Positions 8,253-16,473 are shown, counted from the stretch's first letter. The stretch is 64,000 bases of DNA from Betaproteobacteria bacterium (GCA_016192065.1 JACPUX010000032.1:1-64000); one strand, 5' to 3'. Numbers and translations: made by a program. Notes: a model not told the origin generated them from the letters alone.

Positions 8253-9146
8253 ATGGCGGGTATTGGGCGCGCCGGATCGCTCGACCAAACAAGGCGGCGG
8301 TTGTTTGTTCTGCGACGAGCATGTTGGTTCGGCCGGGTCGGCATCAAGGACATCCAGGAAGCGTTCGGGGTAACGCGGCAGATTGCCGGCAAGGATTTGG
8401 CCGATGCCGTCGACCACTGGACCTGGATCGATACCGGCGGCAAGGCTCAACCGGTTCTTTCTCGCGGTACGCGGGCAGTGCAACCCATTTATCCTGTGCC
8501 GTTCCGACATCTGGATATAGCCAACGCAGCGATGATGATGAAGCTGCTTTCTTCCCGAGCCGACTTTCCCGATACTGGCCTTCGTCACTCCGAGGTTGGG
8601 CTGATTTTCCCAGGGACGGAGCGAAGCAAGATCGACCCGCAGATTATCGAAGTATTGCTGCAATCCGTCCTTGATCGGCAGAGTCAAGGGTTGGCACCGA
8701 GAATCGTCGTCGTTCGCTACGTTGGCGTGAAACGCGATGACCTATACCGCTTCCGGAAGATACTGCCCGTCGCACTGGAATTCGACGGCGCGCAAATTCG
8801 AGTGCATGCACAAGATATGGCGGCCGAAGGCTGGCCGCTGAAGGTATTTGTGTTATCGAGAATTGACCAGGCCAAGTTCAGTGACGAACCTCTGCCCAAA
8901 GGCTTCGTGCGCCGCGATGTCTCCCGCTTGAAAAAAATCCGCCTCAAGCTCACACTCGATCCGCGACTCACGGCCGATCAGAAATCAGCGATTGCGCGTG
9001 AAATCGCCATGAACGAATCGGGAGTCGTCGAAGTGGAAGCGGGCTACGCCCATTCCTTCAGACGCTTCTATACCAACGGTGTGCCGCCTAACCTCGGCCC
9101 GGACATCGTCTGGCCACCGGTTATCTTCACTGAAGAGCTGCCCTGA
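8253..9146 (+). CDS. HTH-WYL transcriptional regulator of BrxR/CapW type, linked to cas2-3
   Basis: A 297-residue protein with the three-part build of defence-island regulators BrxR and CapW. Residues about 14-60 form a winged helix-turn-helix (FGRVGIKDIQEAFGVTRQIAGKDL). About 150-215 is a WYL-type ligand-binding domain with its characteristic pattern (RFRKILPVALEFDG then WPLKVFVLSRI). The C-terminal 75 residues resemble the WCX extension. BrxR and CapW are dimeric repressors of phage-defence operons, thought to be released by a nucleic-acid ligand. The stop codon overlaps the cas2-3 start (TGATG), so it is co-translated with the nuclease and divergent from the Cascade genes. Repression of both promoters is inferred, not shown. 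Confidence 0.8.
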   Translation: MAGIGRAGSLDQTRRRLFVLRRACWFGRVGIKDIQEAFGVTRQIAGKDLADAVDHWTWIDTGGKAQPVLSRGTRAVQPIYPVPFRHLDIANAAMMMKLLSSRADFPDTGLRHSEVGLIFPGTERSKIDPQIIEVLLQSVLDRQSQGLAPRIVVVRYVGVKRDDLYRFRKILPVALEFDGAQIRVHAQDMAAEGWPLKVFVLSRIDQAKFSDEPLPKGFVRRDVSRLKKIRLKLTLDPRLTADQKSAIAREIAMNESGVVEVEAGYAHSFRRFYTNGVPPNLGPDIVWPPVIFTEELP

Positions 9147-12100
9147 TGCATGTCGTCTTCATTTCCAATTCAACAGGAAGGGCTACCTCCAAAGTGCGCG
9201 CCGTGTTGGACGCCTACGCGGTTCGTATCGGCGAAGCGGTTTGGGCGACCCCCATCACCGAGGAAGCTCTGGGCGAAGTTCACCGTGCCCTCAAGCGAGG
9301 CATCTCCCGCCATACCTCCGTCGCCTGCTATCGAAACAGGGGCATCGGTATGCTTGACCTCGCATGGGTGGTGGGCAACCGCAACCGGTACGACGGCTAT
9401 GGCCGATTCGCTCCGGAAACGGTATCGCGTCGAAAGGAATTTCCCATGCCTTACCGCCATGCCGCCATTCTGGCCGGTGTCGCTGGGTTGAGTCACGACC
9501 TTGGGAAATGCAACGGCCAATTCCAATTTAAGATTGGCAATGGTGACGAGCCTCCACGAGGAGAAGAGATCAGCGACGGTATCCGACACGAGTGGGTGTC
9601 GGCATGGCTTTTCAAACAGTTACTGGTCGAAGTGGATCACATCCTGCCCGAGGCGATGAAGAAGTGGAAGGATGCGGTCGGGGCACTTTGCCATGATCGG
9701 TGGATGCCCTTGAAGGCGCCAGTCTCAAACGCCTACGATGCTGCAACGGCGCTGATTTCGACACACCACCATGCCTTTGGGTATGGCGACGCCAAAGGTG
9801 AGAATCGCCGCACACTTCAAGAGCTGACCAAGAACAACCTTCACGTAAGACACCCTGTCGACGAGCAAAAGAAACGATTGGCGGTGATCGACCTCGGGGA
9901 TGATGTTGCGATCTGGAACGCCCACGGCAAGGCCATCGTCAAAGAGCTTGGACGCCTTGATGGGATTCATGACAGCGATGCGGACTATTGGCATGGCGTA
10001 AGCCTGATCGCCCGCGCGGCCATGATCCTCGCGGACCACGAAGTCTCCTCGATCGACAAACACCAGGAGACGGCCAGACCGAAGGCACGGCTGTATGCCA
10101 ATACGATCAAGATCGATGGCAAGCGTAGGCTCAACCAGGATTTGATTTGGCATCTTCGGAACGTGAGCGAGGCCGCGAAGCGCAACGTCGGCATGTTCGC
10201 CAATCCCGACCTGCCTGCATTGCCTCCGGAGACGATCGAAAACATCATGCGTCGCACGGATGCTCCTCGCTTTCAGTGGCAGGATCAGGCTAGCGACGCC
10301 ATGCCGGAAGGCCCCGCGCTGGTGTTCAACGTCGCCTCAACCGGCGCCGGCAAGACCCGAAGCAATGTGAAAATTGCTTGTGCTCTCCGTGGCAATCGAG
10401 GGGTCCGACTTTCATCAGCATTCAACCTGCGAACCCTTACCCTTCAAACCCACGATGCCTATTGCGACGAATTGGGCCTTGCAAAAGACAAGGAGTGCGC
10501 ATGCCTGGTTGGCGACCAAGTTGTTCGTGAGCTTCACGAGTCCGGGCGCGATGCGCTGCAGGACGATCTCGACGGAGGTGATGATCATTCCGGCAGTGTT
10601 AGTGCTCTTGACGCTGTCGGCTTCGATATTCTGGCTCTGCCGGAGTGGTTGTCAAGAGAAGTGGCTCGGATGTCCACGCGCGATCCGCAACGCGCCACGG
10701 TGCTGAAGAAGATGCTTGGCGCTCCCGTTCTTGTGTCGACCATTGACTTCCTCAACGCGGCGGGCGATATGACTATGCCCAACGCGGATCACGCCCACGC
10801 GATGTTGCGGCTTGCGCATTCCGATCTGATCCTGGATGAACTCGACTCTTACGATGCAGATTCCATGATCGCCGTGCTGCGGCTGGTGCATGTTGCAGCG
10901 ATGTTCGGACGCAACGTCATCGTTTCGAGTGCGACGCTTTCGCCGACAATTGCCGAGTATGCATGCCGCGCCTATCGCGCCGGCATACGAGCCCACCAAG
11001 CGATGTTCGGGATTTCGGACAAACCCCATGTGGCGGTAGTATCGGATTCGGTCACACCCCTTGTCCTTAGCTTGGATAACAAGGATTTCAATGCGGCGTA
11101 CTCGAATTACCTTTCCGGTATGGCAAAAACCTGTCATACGAAAACGAAGATATTCCGAGTTGCCGATGTCGCCGACTCGGAAAGAGATTTCCACACAGCG
11201 ATTCTGCAATCCGCCACCGAGCTGCACAATAGCCACGGATGGGATCTCGGTCGCATTCGCGTGTCGGTCGGTCTTGTCAGGGTCGCCAACATTGACACGT
11301 GCTTCGATGTTGCCGAAGAGCTTATCGAAGACCATCGGGTTCACGTTGTCACCTATCATGCGCGAGAACCATTGCTGCGTCGTGCATTCAAGGAGCAGCA
11401 TCTCGACCGCATTCTTAAGCGCAAAGCGGGAAACGCCGGGTTAGAGGCGGTAATGCGCGAACATTTGAAACGAATCGAAGCCTCTCCGAAAGACGCAATT
11501 TTCGTTGTCGTCGCTACGCCGGTCGAGGAGGTAGGGCGCGACCATGATTTCGATTGGGGCATCATCGAGCCATCAAGCATGCATTCGATCATTCAAACTG
11601 CGGGCCGCGTTAATCGGCATCGGCACGCCGAGGTGTGCTCGGCCAACATTGTGATTCTGAATCGATGCTACCGCGACATTCGAAAGAAGTACTTGCCTGG
11701 TAAACCGGGTTGTGTGTTTACGGCACCGGGCAACGAAATTCCGACTGACGAGGGAAGAACCAGTCACGCCAGCCATGAAATGACTGATCTCCTGGGCGTC
11801 GAAATCGGCAAGGGGTCGCCTTTGGGTATTCGCCTGATGGTGGGTTCAGGTGCGTCGCGCTTCGCGCAGTTCGATGAATTTTCCATCAGACACAGGCTTG
11901 ACCAAGTAATGAGCGGATTGATGGAGCGCAATGGCGAACTCGCTTGGTTTGGGAAGTGGTTTGGCGAAACCTATCCTCTCCGTGGCGGACCCAAATCGGA
12001 AACCTACAGCGTCCTACCAAAGGGCAGGTGCAAGGTGACGTTCTACAAGTACACCGCGGACGCCACAGGCAAAGACAAGAGGGGAAAGTCCGGAGCAGGA

Positions 12101-12316
12101 TGGGTGGACAGAGAATCGATTTCCACTCAGGACAGTGATGTCCCTAACCGCGCTTGGCTTTCGCCCACCATTCATGAAGTTGTTGATGAGATGGGGAAGA
12201 GGCTTGGCGCGCGCCCGATTGAACACAAAGACATGAGTTTTCAGGTTCGCGCAAACAGCAAGGCGGACACAATTGACCGCGCTGACTGGCGGGGCATCAG
12301 TCTGAAATCGGGATAG
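9146..12316 (+). CDS. cas2-3: Cas2-Cas3 fusion helicase-nuclease, subtype I-F
   Basis: A 1056-residue fusion found only in I-F systems. Residues 1 to about 95 form the Cas2 domain (MHVVFISNSTGRATSKVRAV). An HD nuclease domain follows, with the His-Asp pair at 117-118 (GLSHDLGKCN). Superfamily 2 helicase motifs come in order: Walker A STGAGKT near 396-402, a DEAD-like LILDELDS near 562-569, SSAT near 594 and motif VI QTAGRVNRHR near 816-825. It joins Cas1 in spacer uptake and degrades DNA bound by Cascade. Length and motifs look intact. It is transcribed with the WYL regulator rather than with cas1. Confidence 0.96.
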   Translation: MHVVFISNSTGRATSKVRAVLDAYAVRIGEAVWATPITEEALGEVHRALKRGISRHTSVACYRNRGIGMLDLAWVVGNRNRYDGYGRFAPETVSRRKEFPMPYRHAAILAGVAGLSHDLGKCNGQFQFKIGNGDEPPRGEEISDGIRHEWVSAWLFKQLLVEVDHILPEAMKKWKDAVGALCHDRWMPLKAPVSNAYDAATALISTHHHAFGYGDAKGENRRTLQELTKNNLHVRHPVDEQKKRLAVIDLGDDVAIWNAHGKAIVKELGRLDGIHDSDADYWHGVSLIARAAMILADHEVSSIDKHQETARPKARLYANTIKIDGKRRLNQDLIWHLRNVSEAAKRNVGMFANPDLPALPPETIENIMRRTDAPRFQWQDQASDAMPEGPALVFNVASTGAGKTRSNVKIACALRGNRGVRLSSAFNLRTLTLQTHDAYCDELGLAKDKECACLVGDQVVRELHESGRDALQDDLDGGDDHSGSVSALDAVGFDILALPEWLSREVARMSTRDPQRATVLKKMLGAPVLVSTIDFLNAAGDMTMPNADHAHAMLRLAHSDLILDELDSYDADSMIAVLRLVHVAAMFGRNVIVSSATLSPTIAEYACRAYRAGIRAHQAMFGISDKPHVAVVSDSVTPLVLSLDNKDFNAAYSNYLSGMAKTCHTKTKIFRVADVADSERDFHTAILQSATELHNSHGWDLGRIRVSVGLVRVANIDTCFDVAEELIEDHRVHVVTYHAREPLLRRAFKEQHLDRILKRKAGNAGLEAVMREHLKRIEASPKDAIFVVVATPVEEVGRDHDFDWGIIEPSSMHSIIQTAGRVNRHRHAEVCSANIVILNRCYRDIRKKYLPGKPGCVFTAPGNEIPTDEGRTSHASHEMTDLLGVEIGKGSPLGIRLMVGSGASRFAQFDEFSIRHRLDQVMSGLMERNGELAWFGKWFGETYPLRGGPKSETYSVLPKGRCKVTFYKYTADATGKDKRGKSGAGWVDRESISTQDSDVPNRAWLSPTIHEVVDEMGKRLGARPIEHKDMSFQVRANSKADTIDRADWRGISLKSG

Positions 12317-12783
12317 TCATTTAGGCAGGAGCGCTGCTGCTCCGGAATATGCAGTAGCCGCCCCGCGCTGGCGCTCCGAATCCAGGGTTCCAATTGCACG
12401 CGCTCCGGCTGCCAGGCGCCGCCGGCAACGTGCGGGCGCTTGCCGCGCTTGTAGTCCACAGGCGAAACGCGATGACCTTCGCCTTCCACTAGATCGAGCT
12501 TGCCGATGATGCCAAGCGCCTCGGAACCCAAGGTGACCGAGCGCGCGTGGATGGGTTGGTTCTCGTCGGGGGCAGTGGGTAATTCACCGCCCGGCCGGTC
12601 AACCCTGCGGTGCTTGAAACGCCCTTCAAGCGTATCGGCGGAGTCGCGCCATTCGCCCGCCACCCATTCGAGAAAGGCGAGGCGAGGGCAGTAAACGAAC
12701 TCGTTCAGGATGCGCACGGGGATCAGCGGCACGTCGACCGCTTGCTCCGGGCTAGGGCTCTGGCAATCGGGCGCAGCGCTCAT
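12317..12783 (-). pseudogene. cas4: cas4 remnant, related to the Cas4 half of Cas4-Cas1 fusions
   Basis: From 12783 down to about 12395 the minus strand encodes a clear Cas4 N-terminal part: VPLIPVRILNEFVYCPRLAF with its first cysteine, EWRDSADTLEGRFKHRRVD, and the RecB-type nuclease residues in GKLDLVEGE and SPVDYKRGKRPH. This wording is that of Cas4 domains fused to Cas1 (subtype I-U/I-G). Similarity stops after ERVQLE. The rest of the frame is unrelated and runs into the 3' end of cas2-3 on the opposite strand. The three cysteines that normally close the iron-sulfur cluster site and any Cas1 half are gone. I-F systems do not use Cas4, so this is probably debris of an older system. Confidence 0.82.
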
Positions 12784-12799
12784 GAAATCCTCTGTCGGG

Positions 12800-12850
12800 T
12801 TGCTGGTTGGTTCGAATATGGCCTACAATTGTGTACATATTTGTGCACTG
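12800..12850 (+). promoter_or_regulatory. Promoter and operator of the toxin-antitoxin pair
   Basis: TTGCTG (12800-12805) and TACAAT (12824-12829) are spaced by 18 bp. Directly downstream are TGTACA (12832-12837) and TGTGCA (12842-12847), ten bases apart centre to centre, and a palindrome ACAATTGT (12825-12832). TGTACA-type hexamers in pairs are the known operator of YefM-YoeB, whose antitoxin belongs to the same family, so autoregulation is likely. Confidence 0.5.
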
Positions 12851-12859
12851 GAGCGTGCC

Positions 12860-13165
12860 ATGGATTTCGTCACCGTCAGAGAACTCAGGGCCGAGTCGGC
12901 CAAGGTGTGGGAAAAACTGGAAGCCGGCGAGGAAATCGTCATCACGCGCAACGGCAAGCCGTTCGCGCTGTTGGTGCATACCGAGCTTTCGGAAATGGAA
13001 GAGCAACTGCGCGCCCTGCGCTGGGCGCATTTCGAACGCCTGGTGGCGGAGCAGCACAAGCGCGCCGTCGAATCGGGGCTCGACAAAATGACCATGGAAG
13101 AGATCGACGCCGAGATTGCCGCCGTGCGACGCGAGCGACGGGAACGCAATGCTGGCGGTCGTTGA
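12860..13165 (+). CDS. Phd/YefM-family antitoxin
   Basis: A 101-residue protein beginning MDFVTVRELRAESAKVWEKLEAGEEIVITRNGKP in conserved order: the N-terminal Phd/YefM fold that binds DNA and represses its own operon. The charged C-terminal helix (EEIDAEIAAVRRERRERN) would neutralise the toxin. The ATG at 12860 is chosen because the family motif starts there. The last 17 bases overlap the toxin gene, as is usual for such pairs. Confidence 0.85.
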   Translation: MDFVTVRELRAESAKVWEKLEAGEEIVITRNGKPFALLVHTELSEMEEQLRALRWAHFERLVAEQHKRAVESGLDKMTMEEIDAEIAAVRRERRERNAGGR

Positions 13166-13562
13166 CACCAACGTTTGGGTGTCCGCGTTTTTGACCCCCG
13201 GCGGCGCTGCGTGGAAACTGCTGGGTAATGTCAGGAGCGGGCGGCTGACCCTGGTGTATAGCGAGGCCGTCGAGGCCGAATATCGCGAAGTGCTGGCGCG
13301 CTCAAAATTCAACCTCAACCCAGCGCTCGTGGCCGATTTCCTTGAGCGACTGCACGCCGAAGGTCGCCGCGCGACTTCCGTCCCGCCGTTGATGCTGGCT
13401 CTGCCCGACCCCGCCGACGCCCCCTTCATCGCGCTGGCGCGCCATGCAGGTTGCGCCATCGTCACGGGAAATATCCGCCATTTTCCGAAACGTGTGGGCG
13501 TAGAGGTGCTCACGCCGGCGCAATGTCTGGCGAAGCTCGCCGGCGCGGGGGATGCGGCATAG
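13149..13562 (+). CDS. PIN-domain toxin (putative endoribonuclease)
   Basis: A 137-residue PIN protein of the family often annotated 'putative toxin-antitoxin system toxin component, PIN family'. Acidic metal ligands are visible in MLAVVDTNVWVSAFL (Asp near residue 6), in AVEAEYREVL (Glu), and in PDPADAPFIALA (Asp), followed by the usual IVTGNIRHFP (Asn in place of the common Asp). These enzymes cut RNA when not bound by the antitoxin. It overlaps the antitoxin gene by 17 bases. The pairing of a Phd-type antitoxin with a PIN toxin is a recognised combination. Confidence 0.83.
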   Translation: MLAVVDTNVWVSAFLTPGGAAWKLLGNVRSGRLTLVYSEAVEAEYREVLARSKFNLNPALVADFLERLHAEGRRATSVPPLMLALPDPADAPFIALARHAGCAIVTGNIRHFPKRVGVEVLTPAQCLAKLAGAGDAA

Positions 13563-13682
13563 CCTTTCCCGCCCTTCCAAGCCGCCGGGTTTGTTGGCGG
13601 CTGCCTGCCGCCGTTTCGTGTTTCCAAGGTCCACCCCAGCAGGTATGATTCGAAGCGCATTCCCTTCCTCCAGGCTCACTGC

Positions 13683-14276
13683 ATGGCAGCGCATCCGGTA
13701 ACGAATCCAGCAACGCACTACACCTGGAACGACTACCAGACCTGGCCCGACGACGAGCGCTGGGAAATCATCGACGGCACGGCCTATGCCAAGTCGCCCG
13801 CGCCCTCGACCCAGCACCAGAGCGTCGCGCTGGCATTGGCAGGGCGGCTGGAACGTCTTCTTGCCGGCAAACCCTGCCGCCCCTTCATCGCCCCCACGGA
13901 CGTGAAATTGTCCGACGCCCACGTCGTGCAGCCGGACATCCTGGTGGTATGCGATGCATCGAAGATCACCCCCAGCCACATTGAAGGCGCGCCCGATCTC
14001 ATCATCGAAGTGCTCTCGCCCGCCACCGCCACCCGCGACCTGCGAGAAAAAAAAGCACTCTACGAAAAGAGCGGTGTGCGCGAATACGTCGTCGTCGACC
14101 CCATGGAGCATTACGCCAACCGCTTCCTACTCGGGGCCGACGGCAGCTACGACAAGGGCGCCGTCGTCGCTGCCGATGAAAAGCTCATCATCGCCTCTTT
14201 CGATGGCATCGAAATACCCTTGTGGGAAGTGTTCGGCGTGACCGGGCCGCAGCCCGCGCCGGACGAAACGGCGTAA
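13683..14276 (+). CDS. Uma2-family (DUF820) endonuclease-fold protein
   Basis: A 197-residue protein of the Uma2 family, which has a restriction-endonuclease-like PD-(D/E)XK fold. Signature parts: YTWNDYQTWPDDERWEIIDGTAYAKSPAPSTQHQ near the N-terminus, then VQPDILVVCD, then APDLIIEVLSPATATRDLREKKALYEKSGVREYVVVDP, which holds the Asp, Glu and Lys expected at the nuclease site. Such genes are abundant in cyanobacteria and scattered in other bacteria, often on mobile DNA; their biological role is unknown. The 120-bp gap upstream of it shows nothing I can name. Confidence 0.85.
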   Translation: MAAHPVTNPATHYTWNDYQTWPDDERWEIIDGTAYAKSPAPSTQHQSVALALAGRLERLLAGKPCRPFIAPTDVKLSDAHVVQPDILVVCDASKITPSHIEGAPDLIIEVLSPATATRDLREKKALYEKSGVREYVVVDPMEHYANRFLLGADGSYDKGAVVAADEKLIIASFDGIEIPLWEVFGVTGPQPAPDETA

Positions 14277-14598
14277 TCCGCCCCCGGCTCTTCCACCGCC
14301 CAGCGCAGCCGTTTCGCCGTGCGCGCTCCGATACCCGGCACCTTTTCAAGCGCCGCCGCATCCGCCGTTATCACCGCCTGCACCGAACCGAAATGCGCGG
14401 CGCCCAGTGCTCTCCGGCATCTTCAAGCACATCGTGCAGCAGCGCAGCGATTTGCAGTTCGTCGTCGCCACCGTAACGGGCCACCAAGCCAGCGACGGCA
14501 ACCGGGTGGGTGATGTAAGGAATTCCCGTTCCTTTGCGGGTCTGCCCTTCGTGGGCAAGGGCTGCGAATGCGATGGCTTGGGTGAATTGCGCTGTCAC
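14277..14598 (-). pseudogene. Two gene fragments joined: HD hydrolase 5' end and HhH nuclease 3' end
   Basis: From 14598 the minus strand encodes a RelA/SpoT-like HD domain start (TQAIAFAALAHEGQTRKGTGIPYITHP, then AALLHDVLEDAGEH). It breaks off near 14410 after about 60 residues. In another frame from about 14405 downward lies a helix-hairpin-helix end, FGSVQAVITADAAALEKVPGIGARTAKRL, like the C-terminus of ERCC4-type nucleases. It runs into the 3' end of the Uma2 gene. Neither piece is complete. The join looks like a deletion that fused two dead genes, in keeping with a turnover-prone island. Confidence 0.6.
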
Positions 14599-14777
14599 GG
14601 TCGCTCCGCATAAGGAAAGATCGTCTCAGTCAGTCGTGCAGGTTTGGTGAATCGGCCGCCAGGCGGGCCATCGAGTTGCCGATACCCGGTCGCGATTCAT
14701 AGGCTCTACTGTTATTCTACGCGCGGACAGGCTCAATTCCTGCGCCTGCCACTAGCCAATCGAGGCGCCTGAATATC

Positions 14778-15770
14778 ATGTCCCGTGCAGACCGGTTTCA
14801 CCAACTCTATCAGCTCTTGGCGAACGGCAGCGGCGTTACGCGGGAGCGGATGATGCGCCAGTTGGAAGTCTCGCTGGCAACGCTCAAGCGCGACTTGCGC
14901 GATCTGCGCGACCGCTACAATGCGCCGGTCGAATACGACCGCGAGACCAACACTTACCGCCTTGGGGCGCAAGGTGTCGGCCCGCGGTTTGAACTGCCCA
15001 ACCTGTGGTTCAGCGCATCCGAAGTCCATGCTTTACTCACCATGCATGGGCTCCTGAGCGAGATCGAACCAGGGCTACTTGGGCCACACATCGCGCCGCT
15101 GCGCTCGCGCCTGGAGATGATCGTTTGCCAAGGGGAGGAGCGTTTTTCCGATATCGCCAAGCGCATTCGTCTGGCGCATGTCGGCACGCGGCGCAATAAT
15201 CCAGAGCACTTCGCCATGGTGTCGCGCGCGGTGCTGGAACGCAAGCGCATTTCCGTGCGGCACTACAATCGGGCGGAAGATCGCCATACCGAGCGCATGC
15301 TTTCCCCGCAACGCCTGACCTACTATCGCAACAATTGGTATTTGGAAGCCTGGTGCCACAACAAAGAGGACTTGCGGCGCTTCTCGCTCGATGCGCTGGA
15401 GGCGGTCGCGCTACACAAGTCCAAGGCCATTGAAGTCTCGGCACGGCAACTGGAAGCCATGTTCGCCAAGAGCTACGGCATTTATGCCGGCAAGGCCGAA
15501 CAGCGCGCAGTGTTGCGCTTTTCGCCCGCCGCCGCCCGCTGGGTGGCCGACGAGTTGTGGCACCCGGAGCAGAAAGGGCAGGTCTTGAAAGACGGAAGTT
15601 ATGTGCTTGAGGTGCCCTTTGGCGAGCCCACCGAACTCGTGATGGACATCCTGCGCCACGGCCCCCATGTGAAGGTGCTCAAGCCGGCGAGTTTGCGCAA
15701 GCGGGTGAAACAACAACTAGAGGCTGCTCTTGCCAATTACGAGAACGAAGCGGCCACCGGAGGCGGCTGA
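14778..15770 (+). CDS. HTH-WYL transcriptional regulator (YafY type)
   Basis: A 330-residue regulator with an N-terminal DeoR-like helix-turn-helix (FHQLYQLLANGSGVTRERMMRQLEVSLATLKRDL), a WYL domain at about 140-215 (ISVRHYNRAEDRHTERMLSPQRLTYYRNNWYLEAWCHNKEDLRRFSLDAL in order) and a C-terminal WCX domain (VLRFSPAAARWVADELWHPEQ). This is the common YafY layout, different from the BrxR-like protein at 8253. WYL proteins of this kind often sit near CRISPR or other defence genes. Its target is not evident; the nearest intact neighbours are Uma2 and the tRNA. The 179 bp upstream (14599-14777) hold no feature I can support. Confidence 0.85.
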   Translation: MSRADRFHQLYQLLANGSGVTRERMMRQLEVSLATLKRDLRDLRDRYNAPVEYDRETNTYRLGAQGVGPRFELPNLWFSASEVHALLTMHGLLSEIEPGLLGPHIAPLRSRLEMIVCQGEERFSDIAKRIRLAHVGTRRNNPEHFAMVSRAVLERKRISVRHYNRAEDRHTERMLSPQRLTYYRNNWYLEAWCHNKEDLRRFSLDALEAVALHKSKAIEVSARQLEAMFAKSYGIYAGKAEQRAVLRFSPAAARWVADELWHPEQKGQVLKDGSYVLEVPFGEPTELVMDILRHGPHVKVLKPASLRKRVKQQLEAALANYENEAATGGG

Positions 15771-15936
15771 ACGTGAGCATTGCCAGCGAAAGCGGCCAAC
15801 TTACGCAAGCGCAAAGACGAAGATGCCAGAAGATGCCAACCCCAAGATTTGGCCTCGAGATTTGGCCACATGGCGGCTACACGAGCCCAGCAGCAGAAAC
15901 CAGACCGCCTGCTGACTCGCTTACCTCATTGCATTT

Positions 15937-16012
15937 TGGTGCCGGCACCAGGAATCGAACCCGGGACCTTCTGATTACAAATCAGCTGCTCTACCTGCTG
16001 AGCTATACCGGC
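15937..16012 (-). tRNA. tRNA-Thr(UGU)
   Basis: A 76-nt cloverleaf on the minus strand. The acceptor stem GCCGGTA pairs with TGCCGGC. The anticodon loop TTTGTAA sits between GCTGA and TCAGA and has the anticodon TGT, reading ACA. The T arm GGTTCGATTCC is standard and the terminal CCA is encoded (15937-15939). Its 3' end faces the accessory region. Confidence 0.96.
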
Positions 16013-16021
16013 GTGGGAGCG

Positions 16022-16453
16022 CTACTTGATGACTTGCAGCTTGGCTTTGCCCTTGGGCTTGGGGGCAGGAGGCTCGGGGGTTTCGGGAGCGGCGGCGCCT
16101 GCCGTTTGACTCTGAACCTCGATTGGTGATGCAGGTTCCGCGGCGGCCGGCTGGAAGGAAAAACCGTAGCCGGTTTCGCGGGCAAAGATGCCCGCCGCGG
16201 CGCTCATGGGCACGGCGATTTCCTGGGACGCTCCACCGAAGCGCGCCGAAAAACGAACCCAGTCGTTGTCGATGGTCAGCTTGCGAGTGGCGTTGGGGCC
16301 GATGTTGAGGACGATTTCACCATTCTTGACGAAGGCCATGGGCACCCGCGTCTGCGCATCGACACGCACCGCCAAGAAAGGCGTGTGACCTTGATCGCAG
16401 CACCACTCGTAAATGGCACGGATCAAGTAGGGTTTGGCCGATTCCTCGCTCAT
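16022..16453 (-). CDS. sspB: ClpXP adaptor SspB
   Basis: A 143-residue adaptor that hands ssrA-tagged and other substrates to ClpXP. The conserved core SAKPYLIRAIYEWCCDQGHTPFLAV and RVPMAFVKNGEIVLNIGPNATRKLTIDNDWVRFSARFGG (in order) is intact. The Ala/Pro-rich linker leads to a C-terminal ClpX-binding tip (KGKAKLQVIK, with the LxVIK pattern). The ATG at 16453 is chosen because the family begins MSEES-KPYL there; an upstream extension of the frame has no similarity. It follows sspA by 20 bases, the usual sspAB pair. Confidence 0.93.
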   Translation of the reverse strand: MSEESAKPYLIRAIYEWCCDQGHTPFLAVRVDAQTRVPMAFVKNGEIVLNIGPNATRKLTIDNDWVRFSARFGGASQEIAVPMSAAAGIFARETGYGFSFQPAAAEPASPIEVQSQTAGAAAPETPEPPAPKPKGKAKLQVIK

Positions 16454-16473
16454 ACGAATTGAGGTGGCGCGCC

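Noticed and set aside
8151-8687. Open frame of 178 codons on the minus strand opposite the WYL gene
   Set aside because: No recognisable content, and it crosses the promoter region and the start of a well-supported gene on the other strand.
3094-12316. Possible CRISPR-associated transposon (I-F3) or cas8-less I-F2 system
   Set aside because: There is no tnsA, tnsB, tnsC or tniQ, cas8f and cas5f are separate, and cas1 and an intact cas2-3 are present.
12317-12380. Terminator after cas2-3 (GGAGC...GCTCC hairpin)
   Set aside because: The stem is only five base pairs and has no T run.
15937-16012. Direct repeat of the tRNA-Thr 3' end as a left attachment site
   Set aside because: I looked for the GGTTCGATTCC...CCA end elsewhere in 1-15900 and did not see it.
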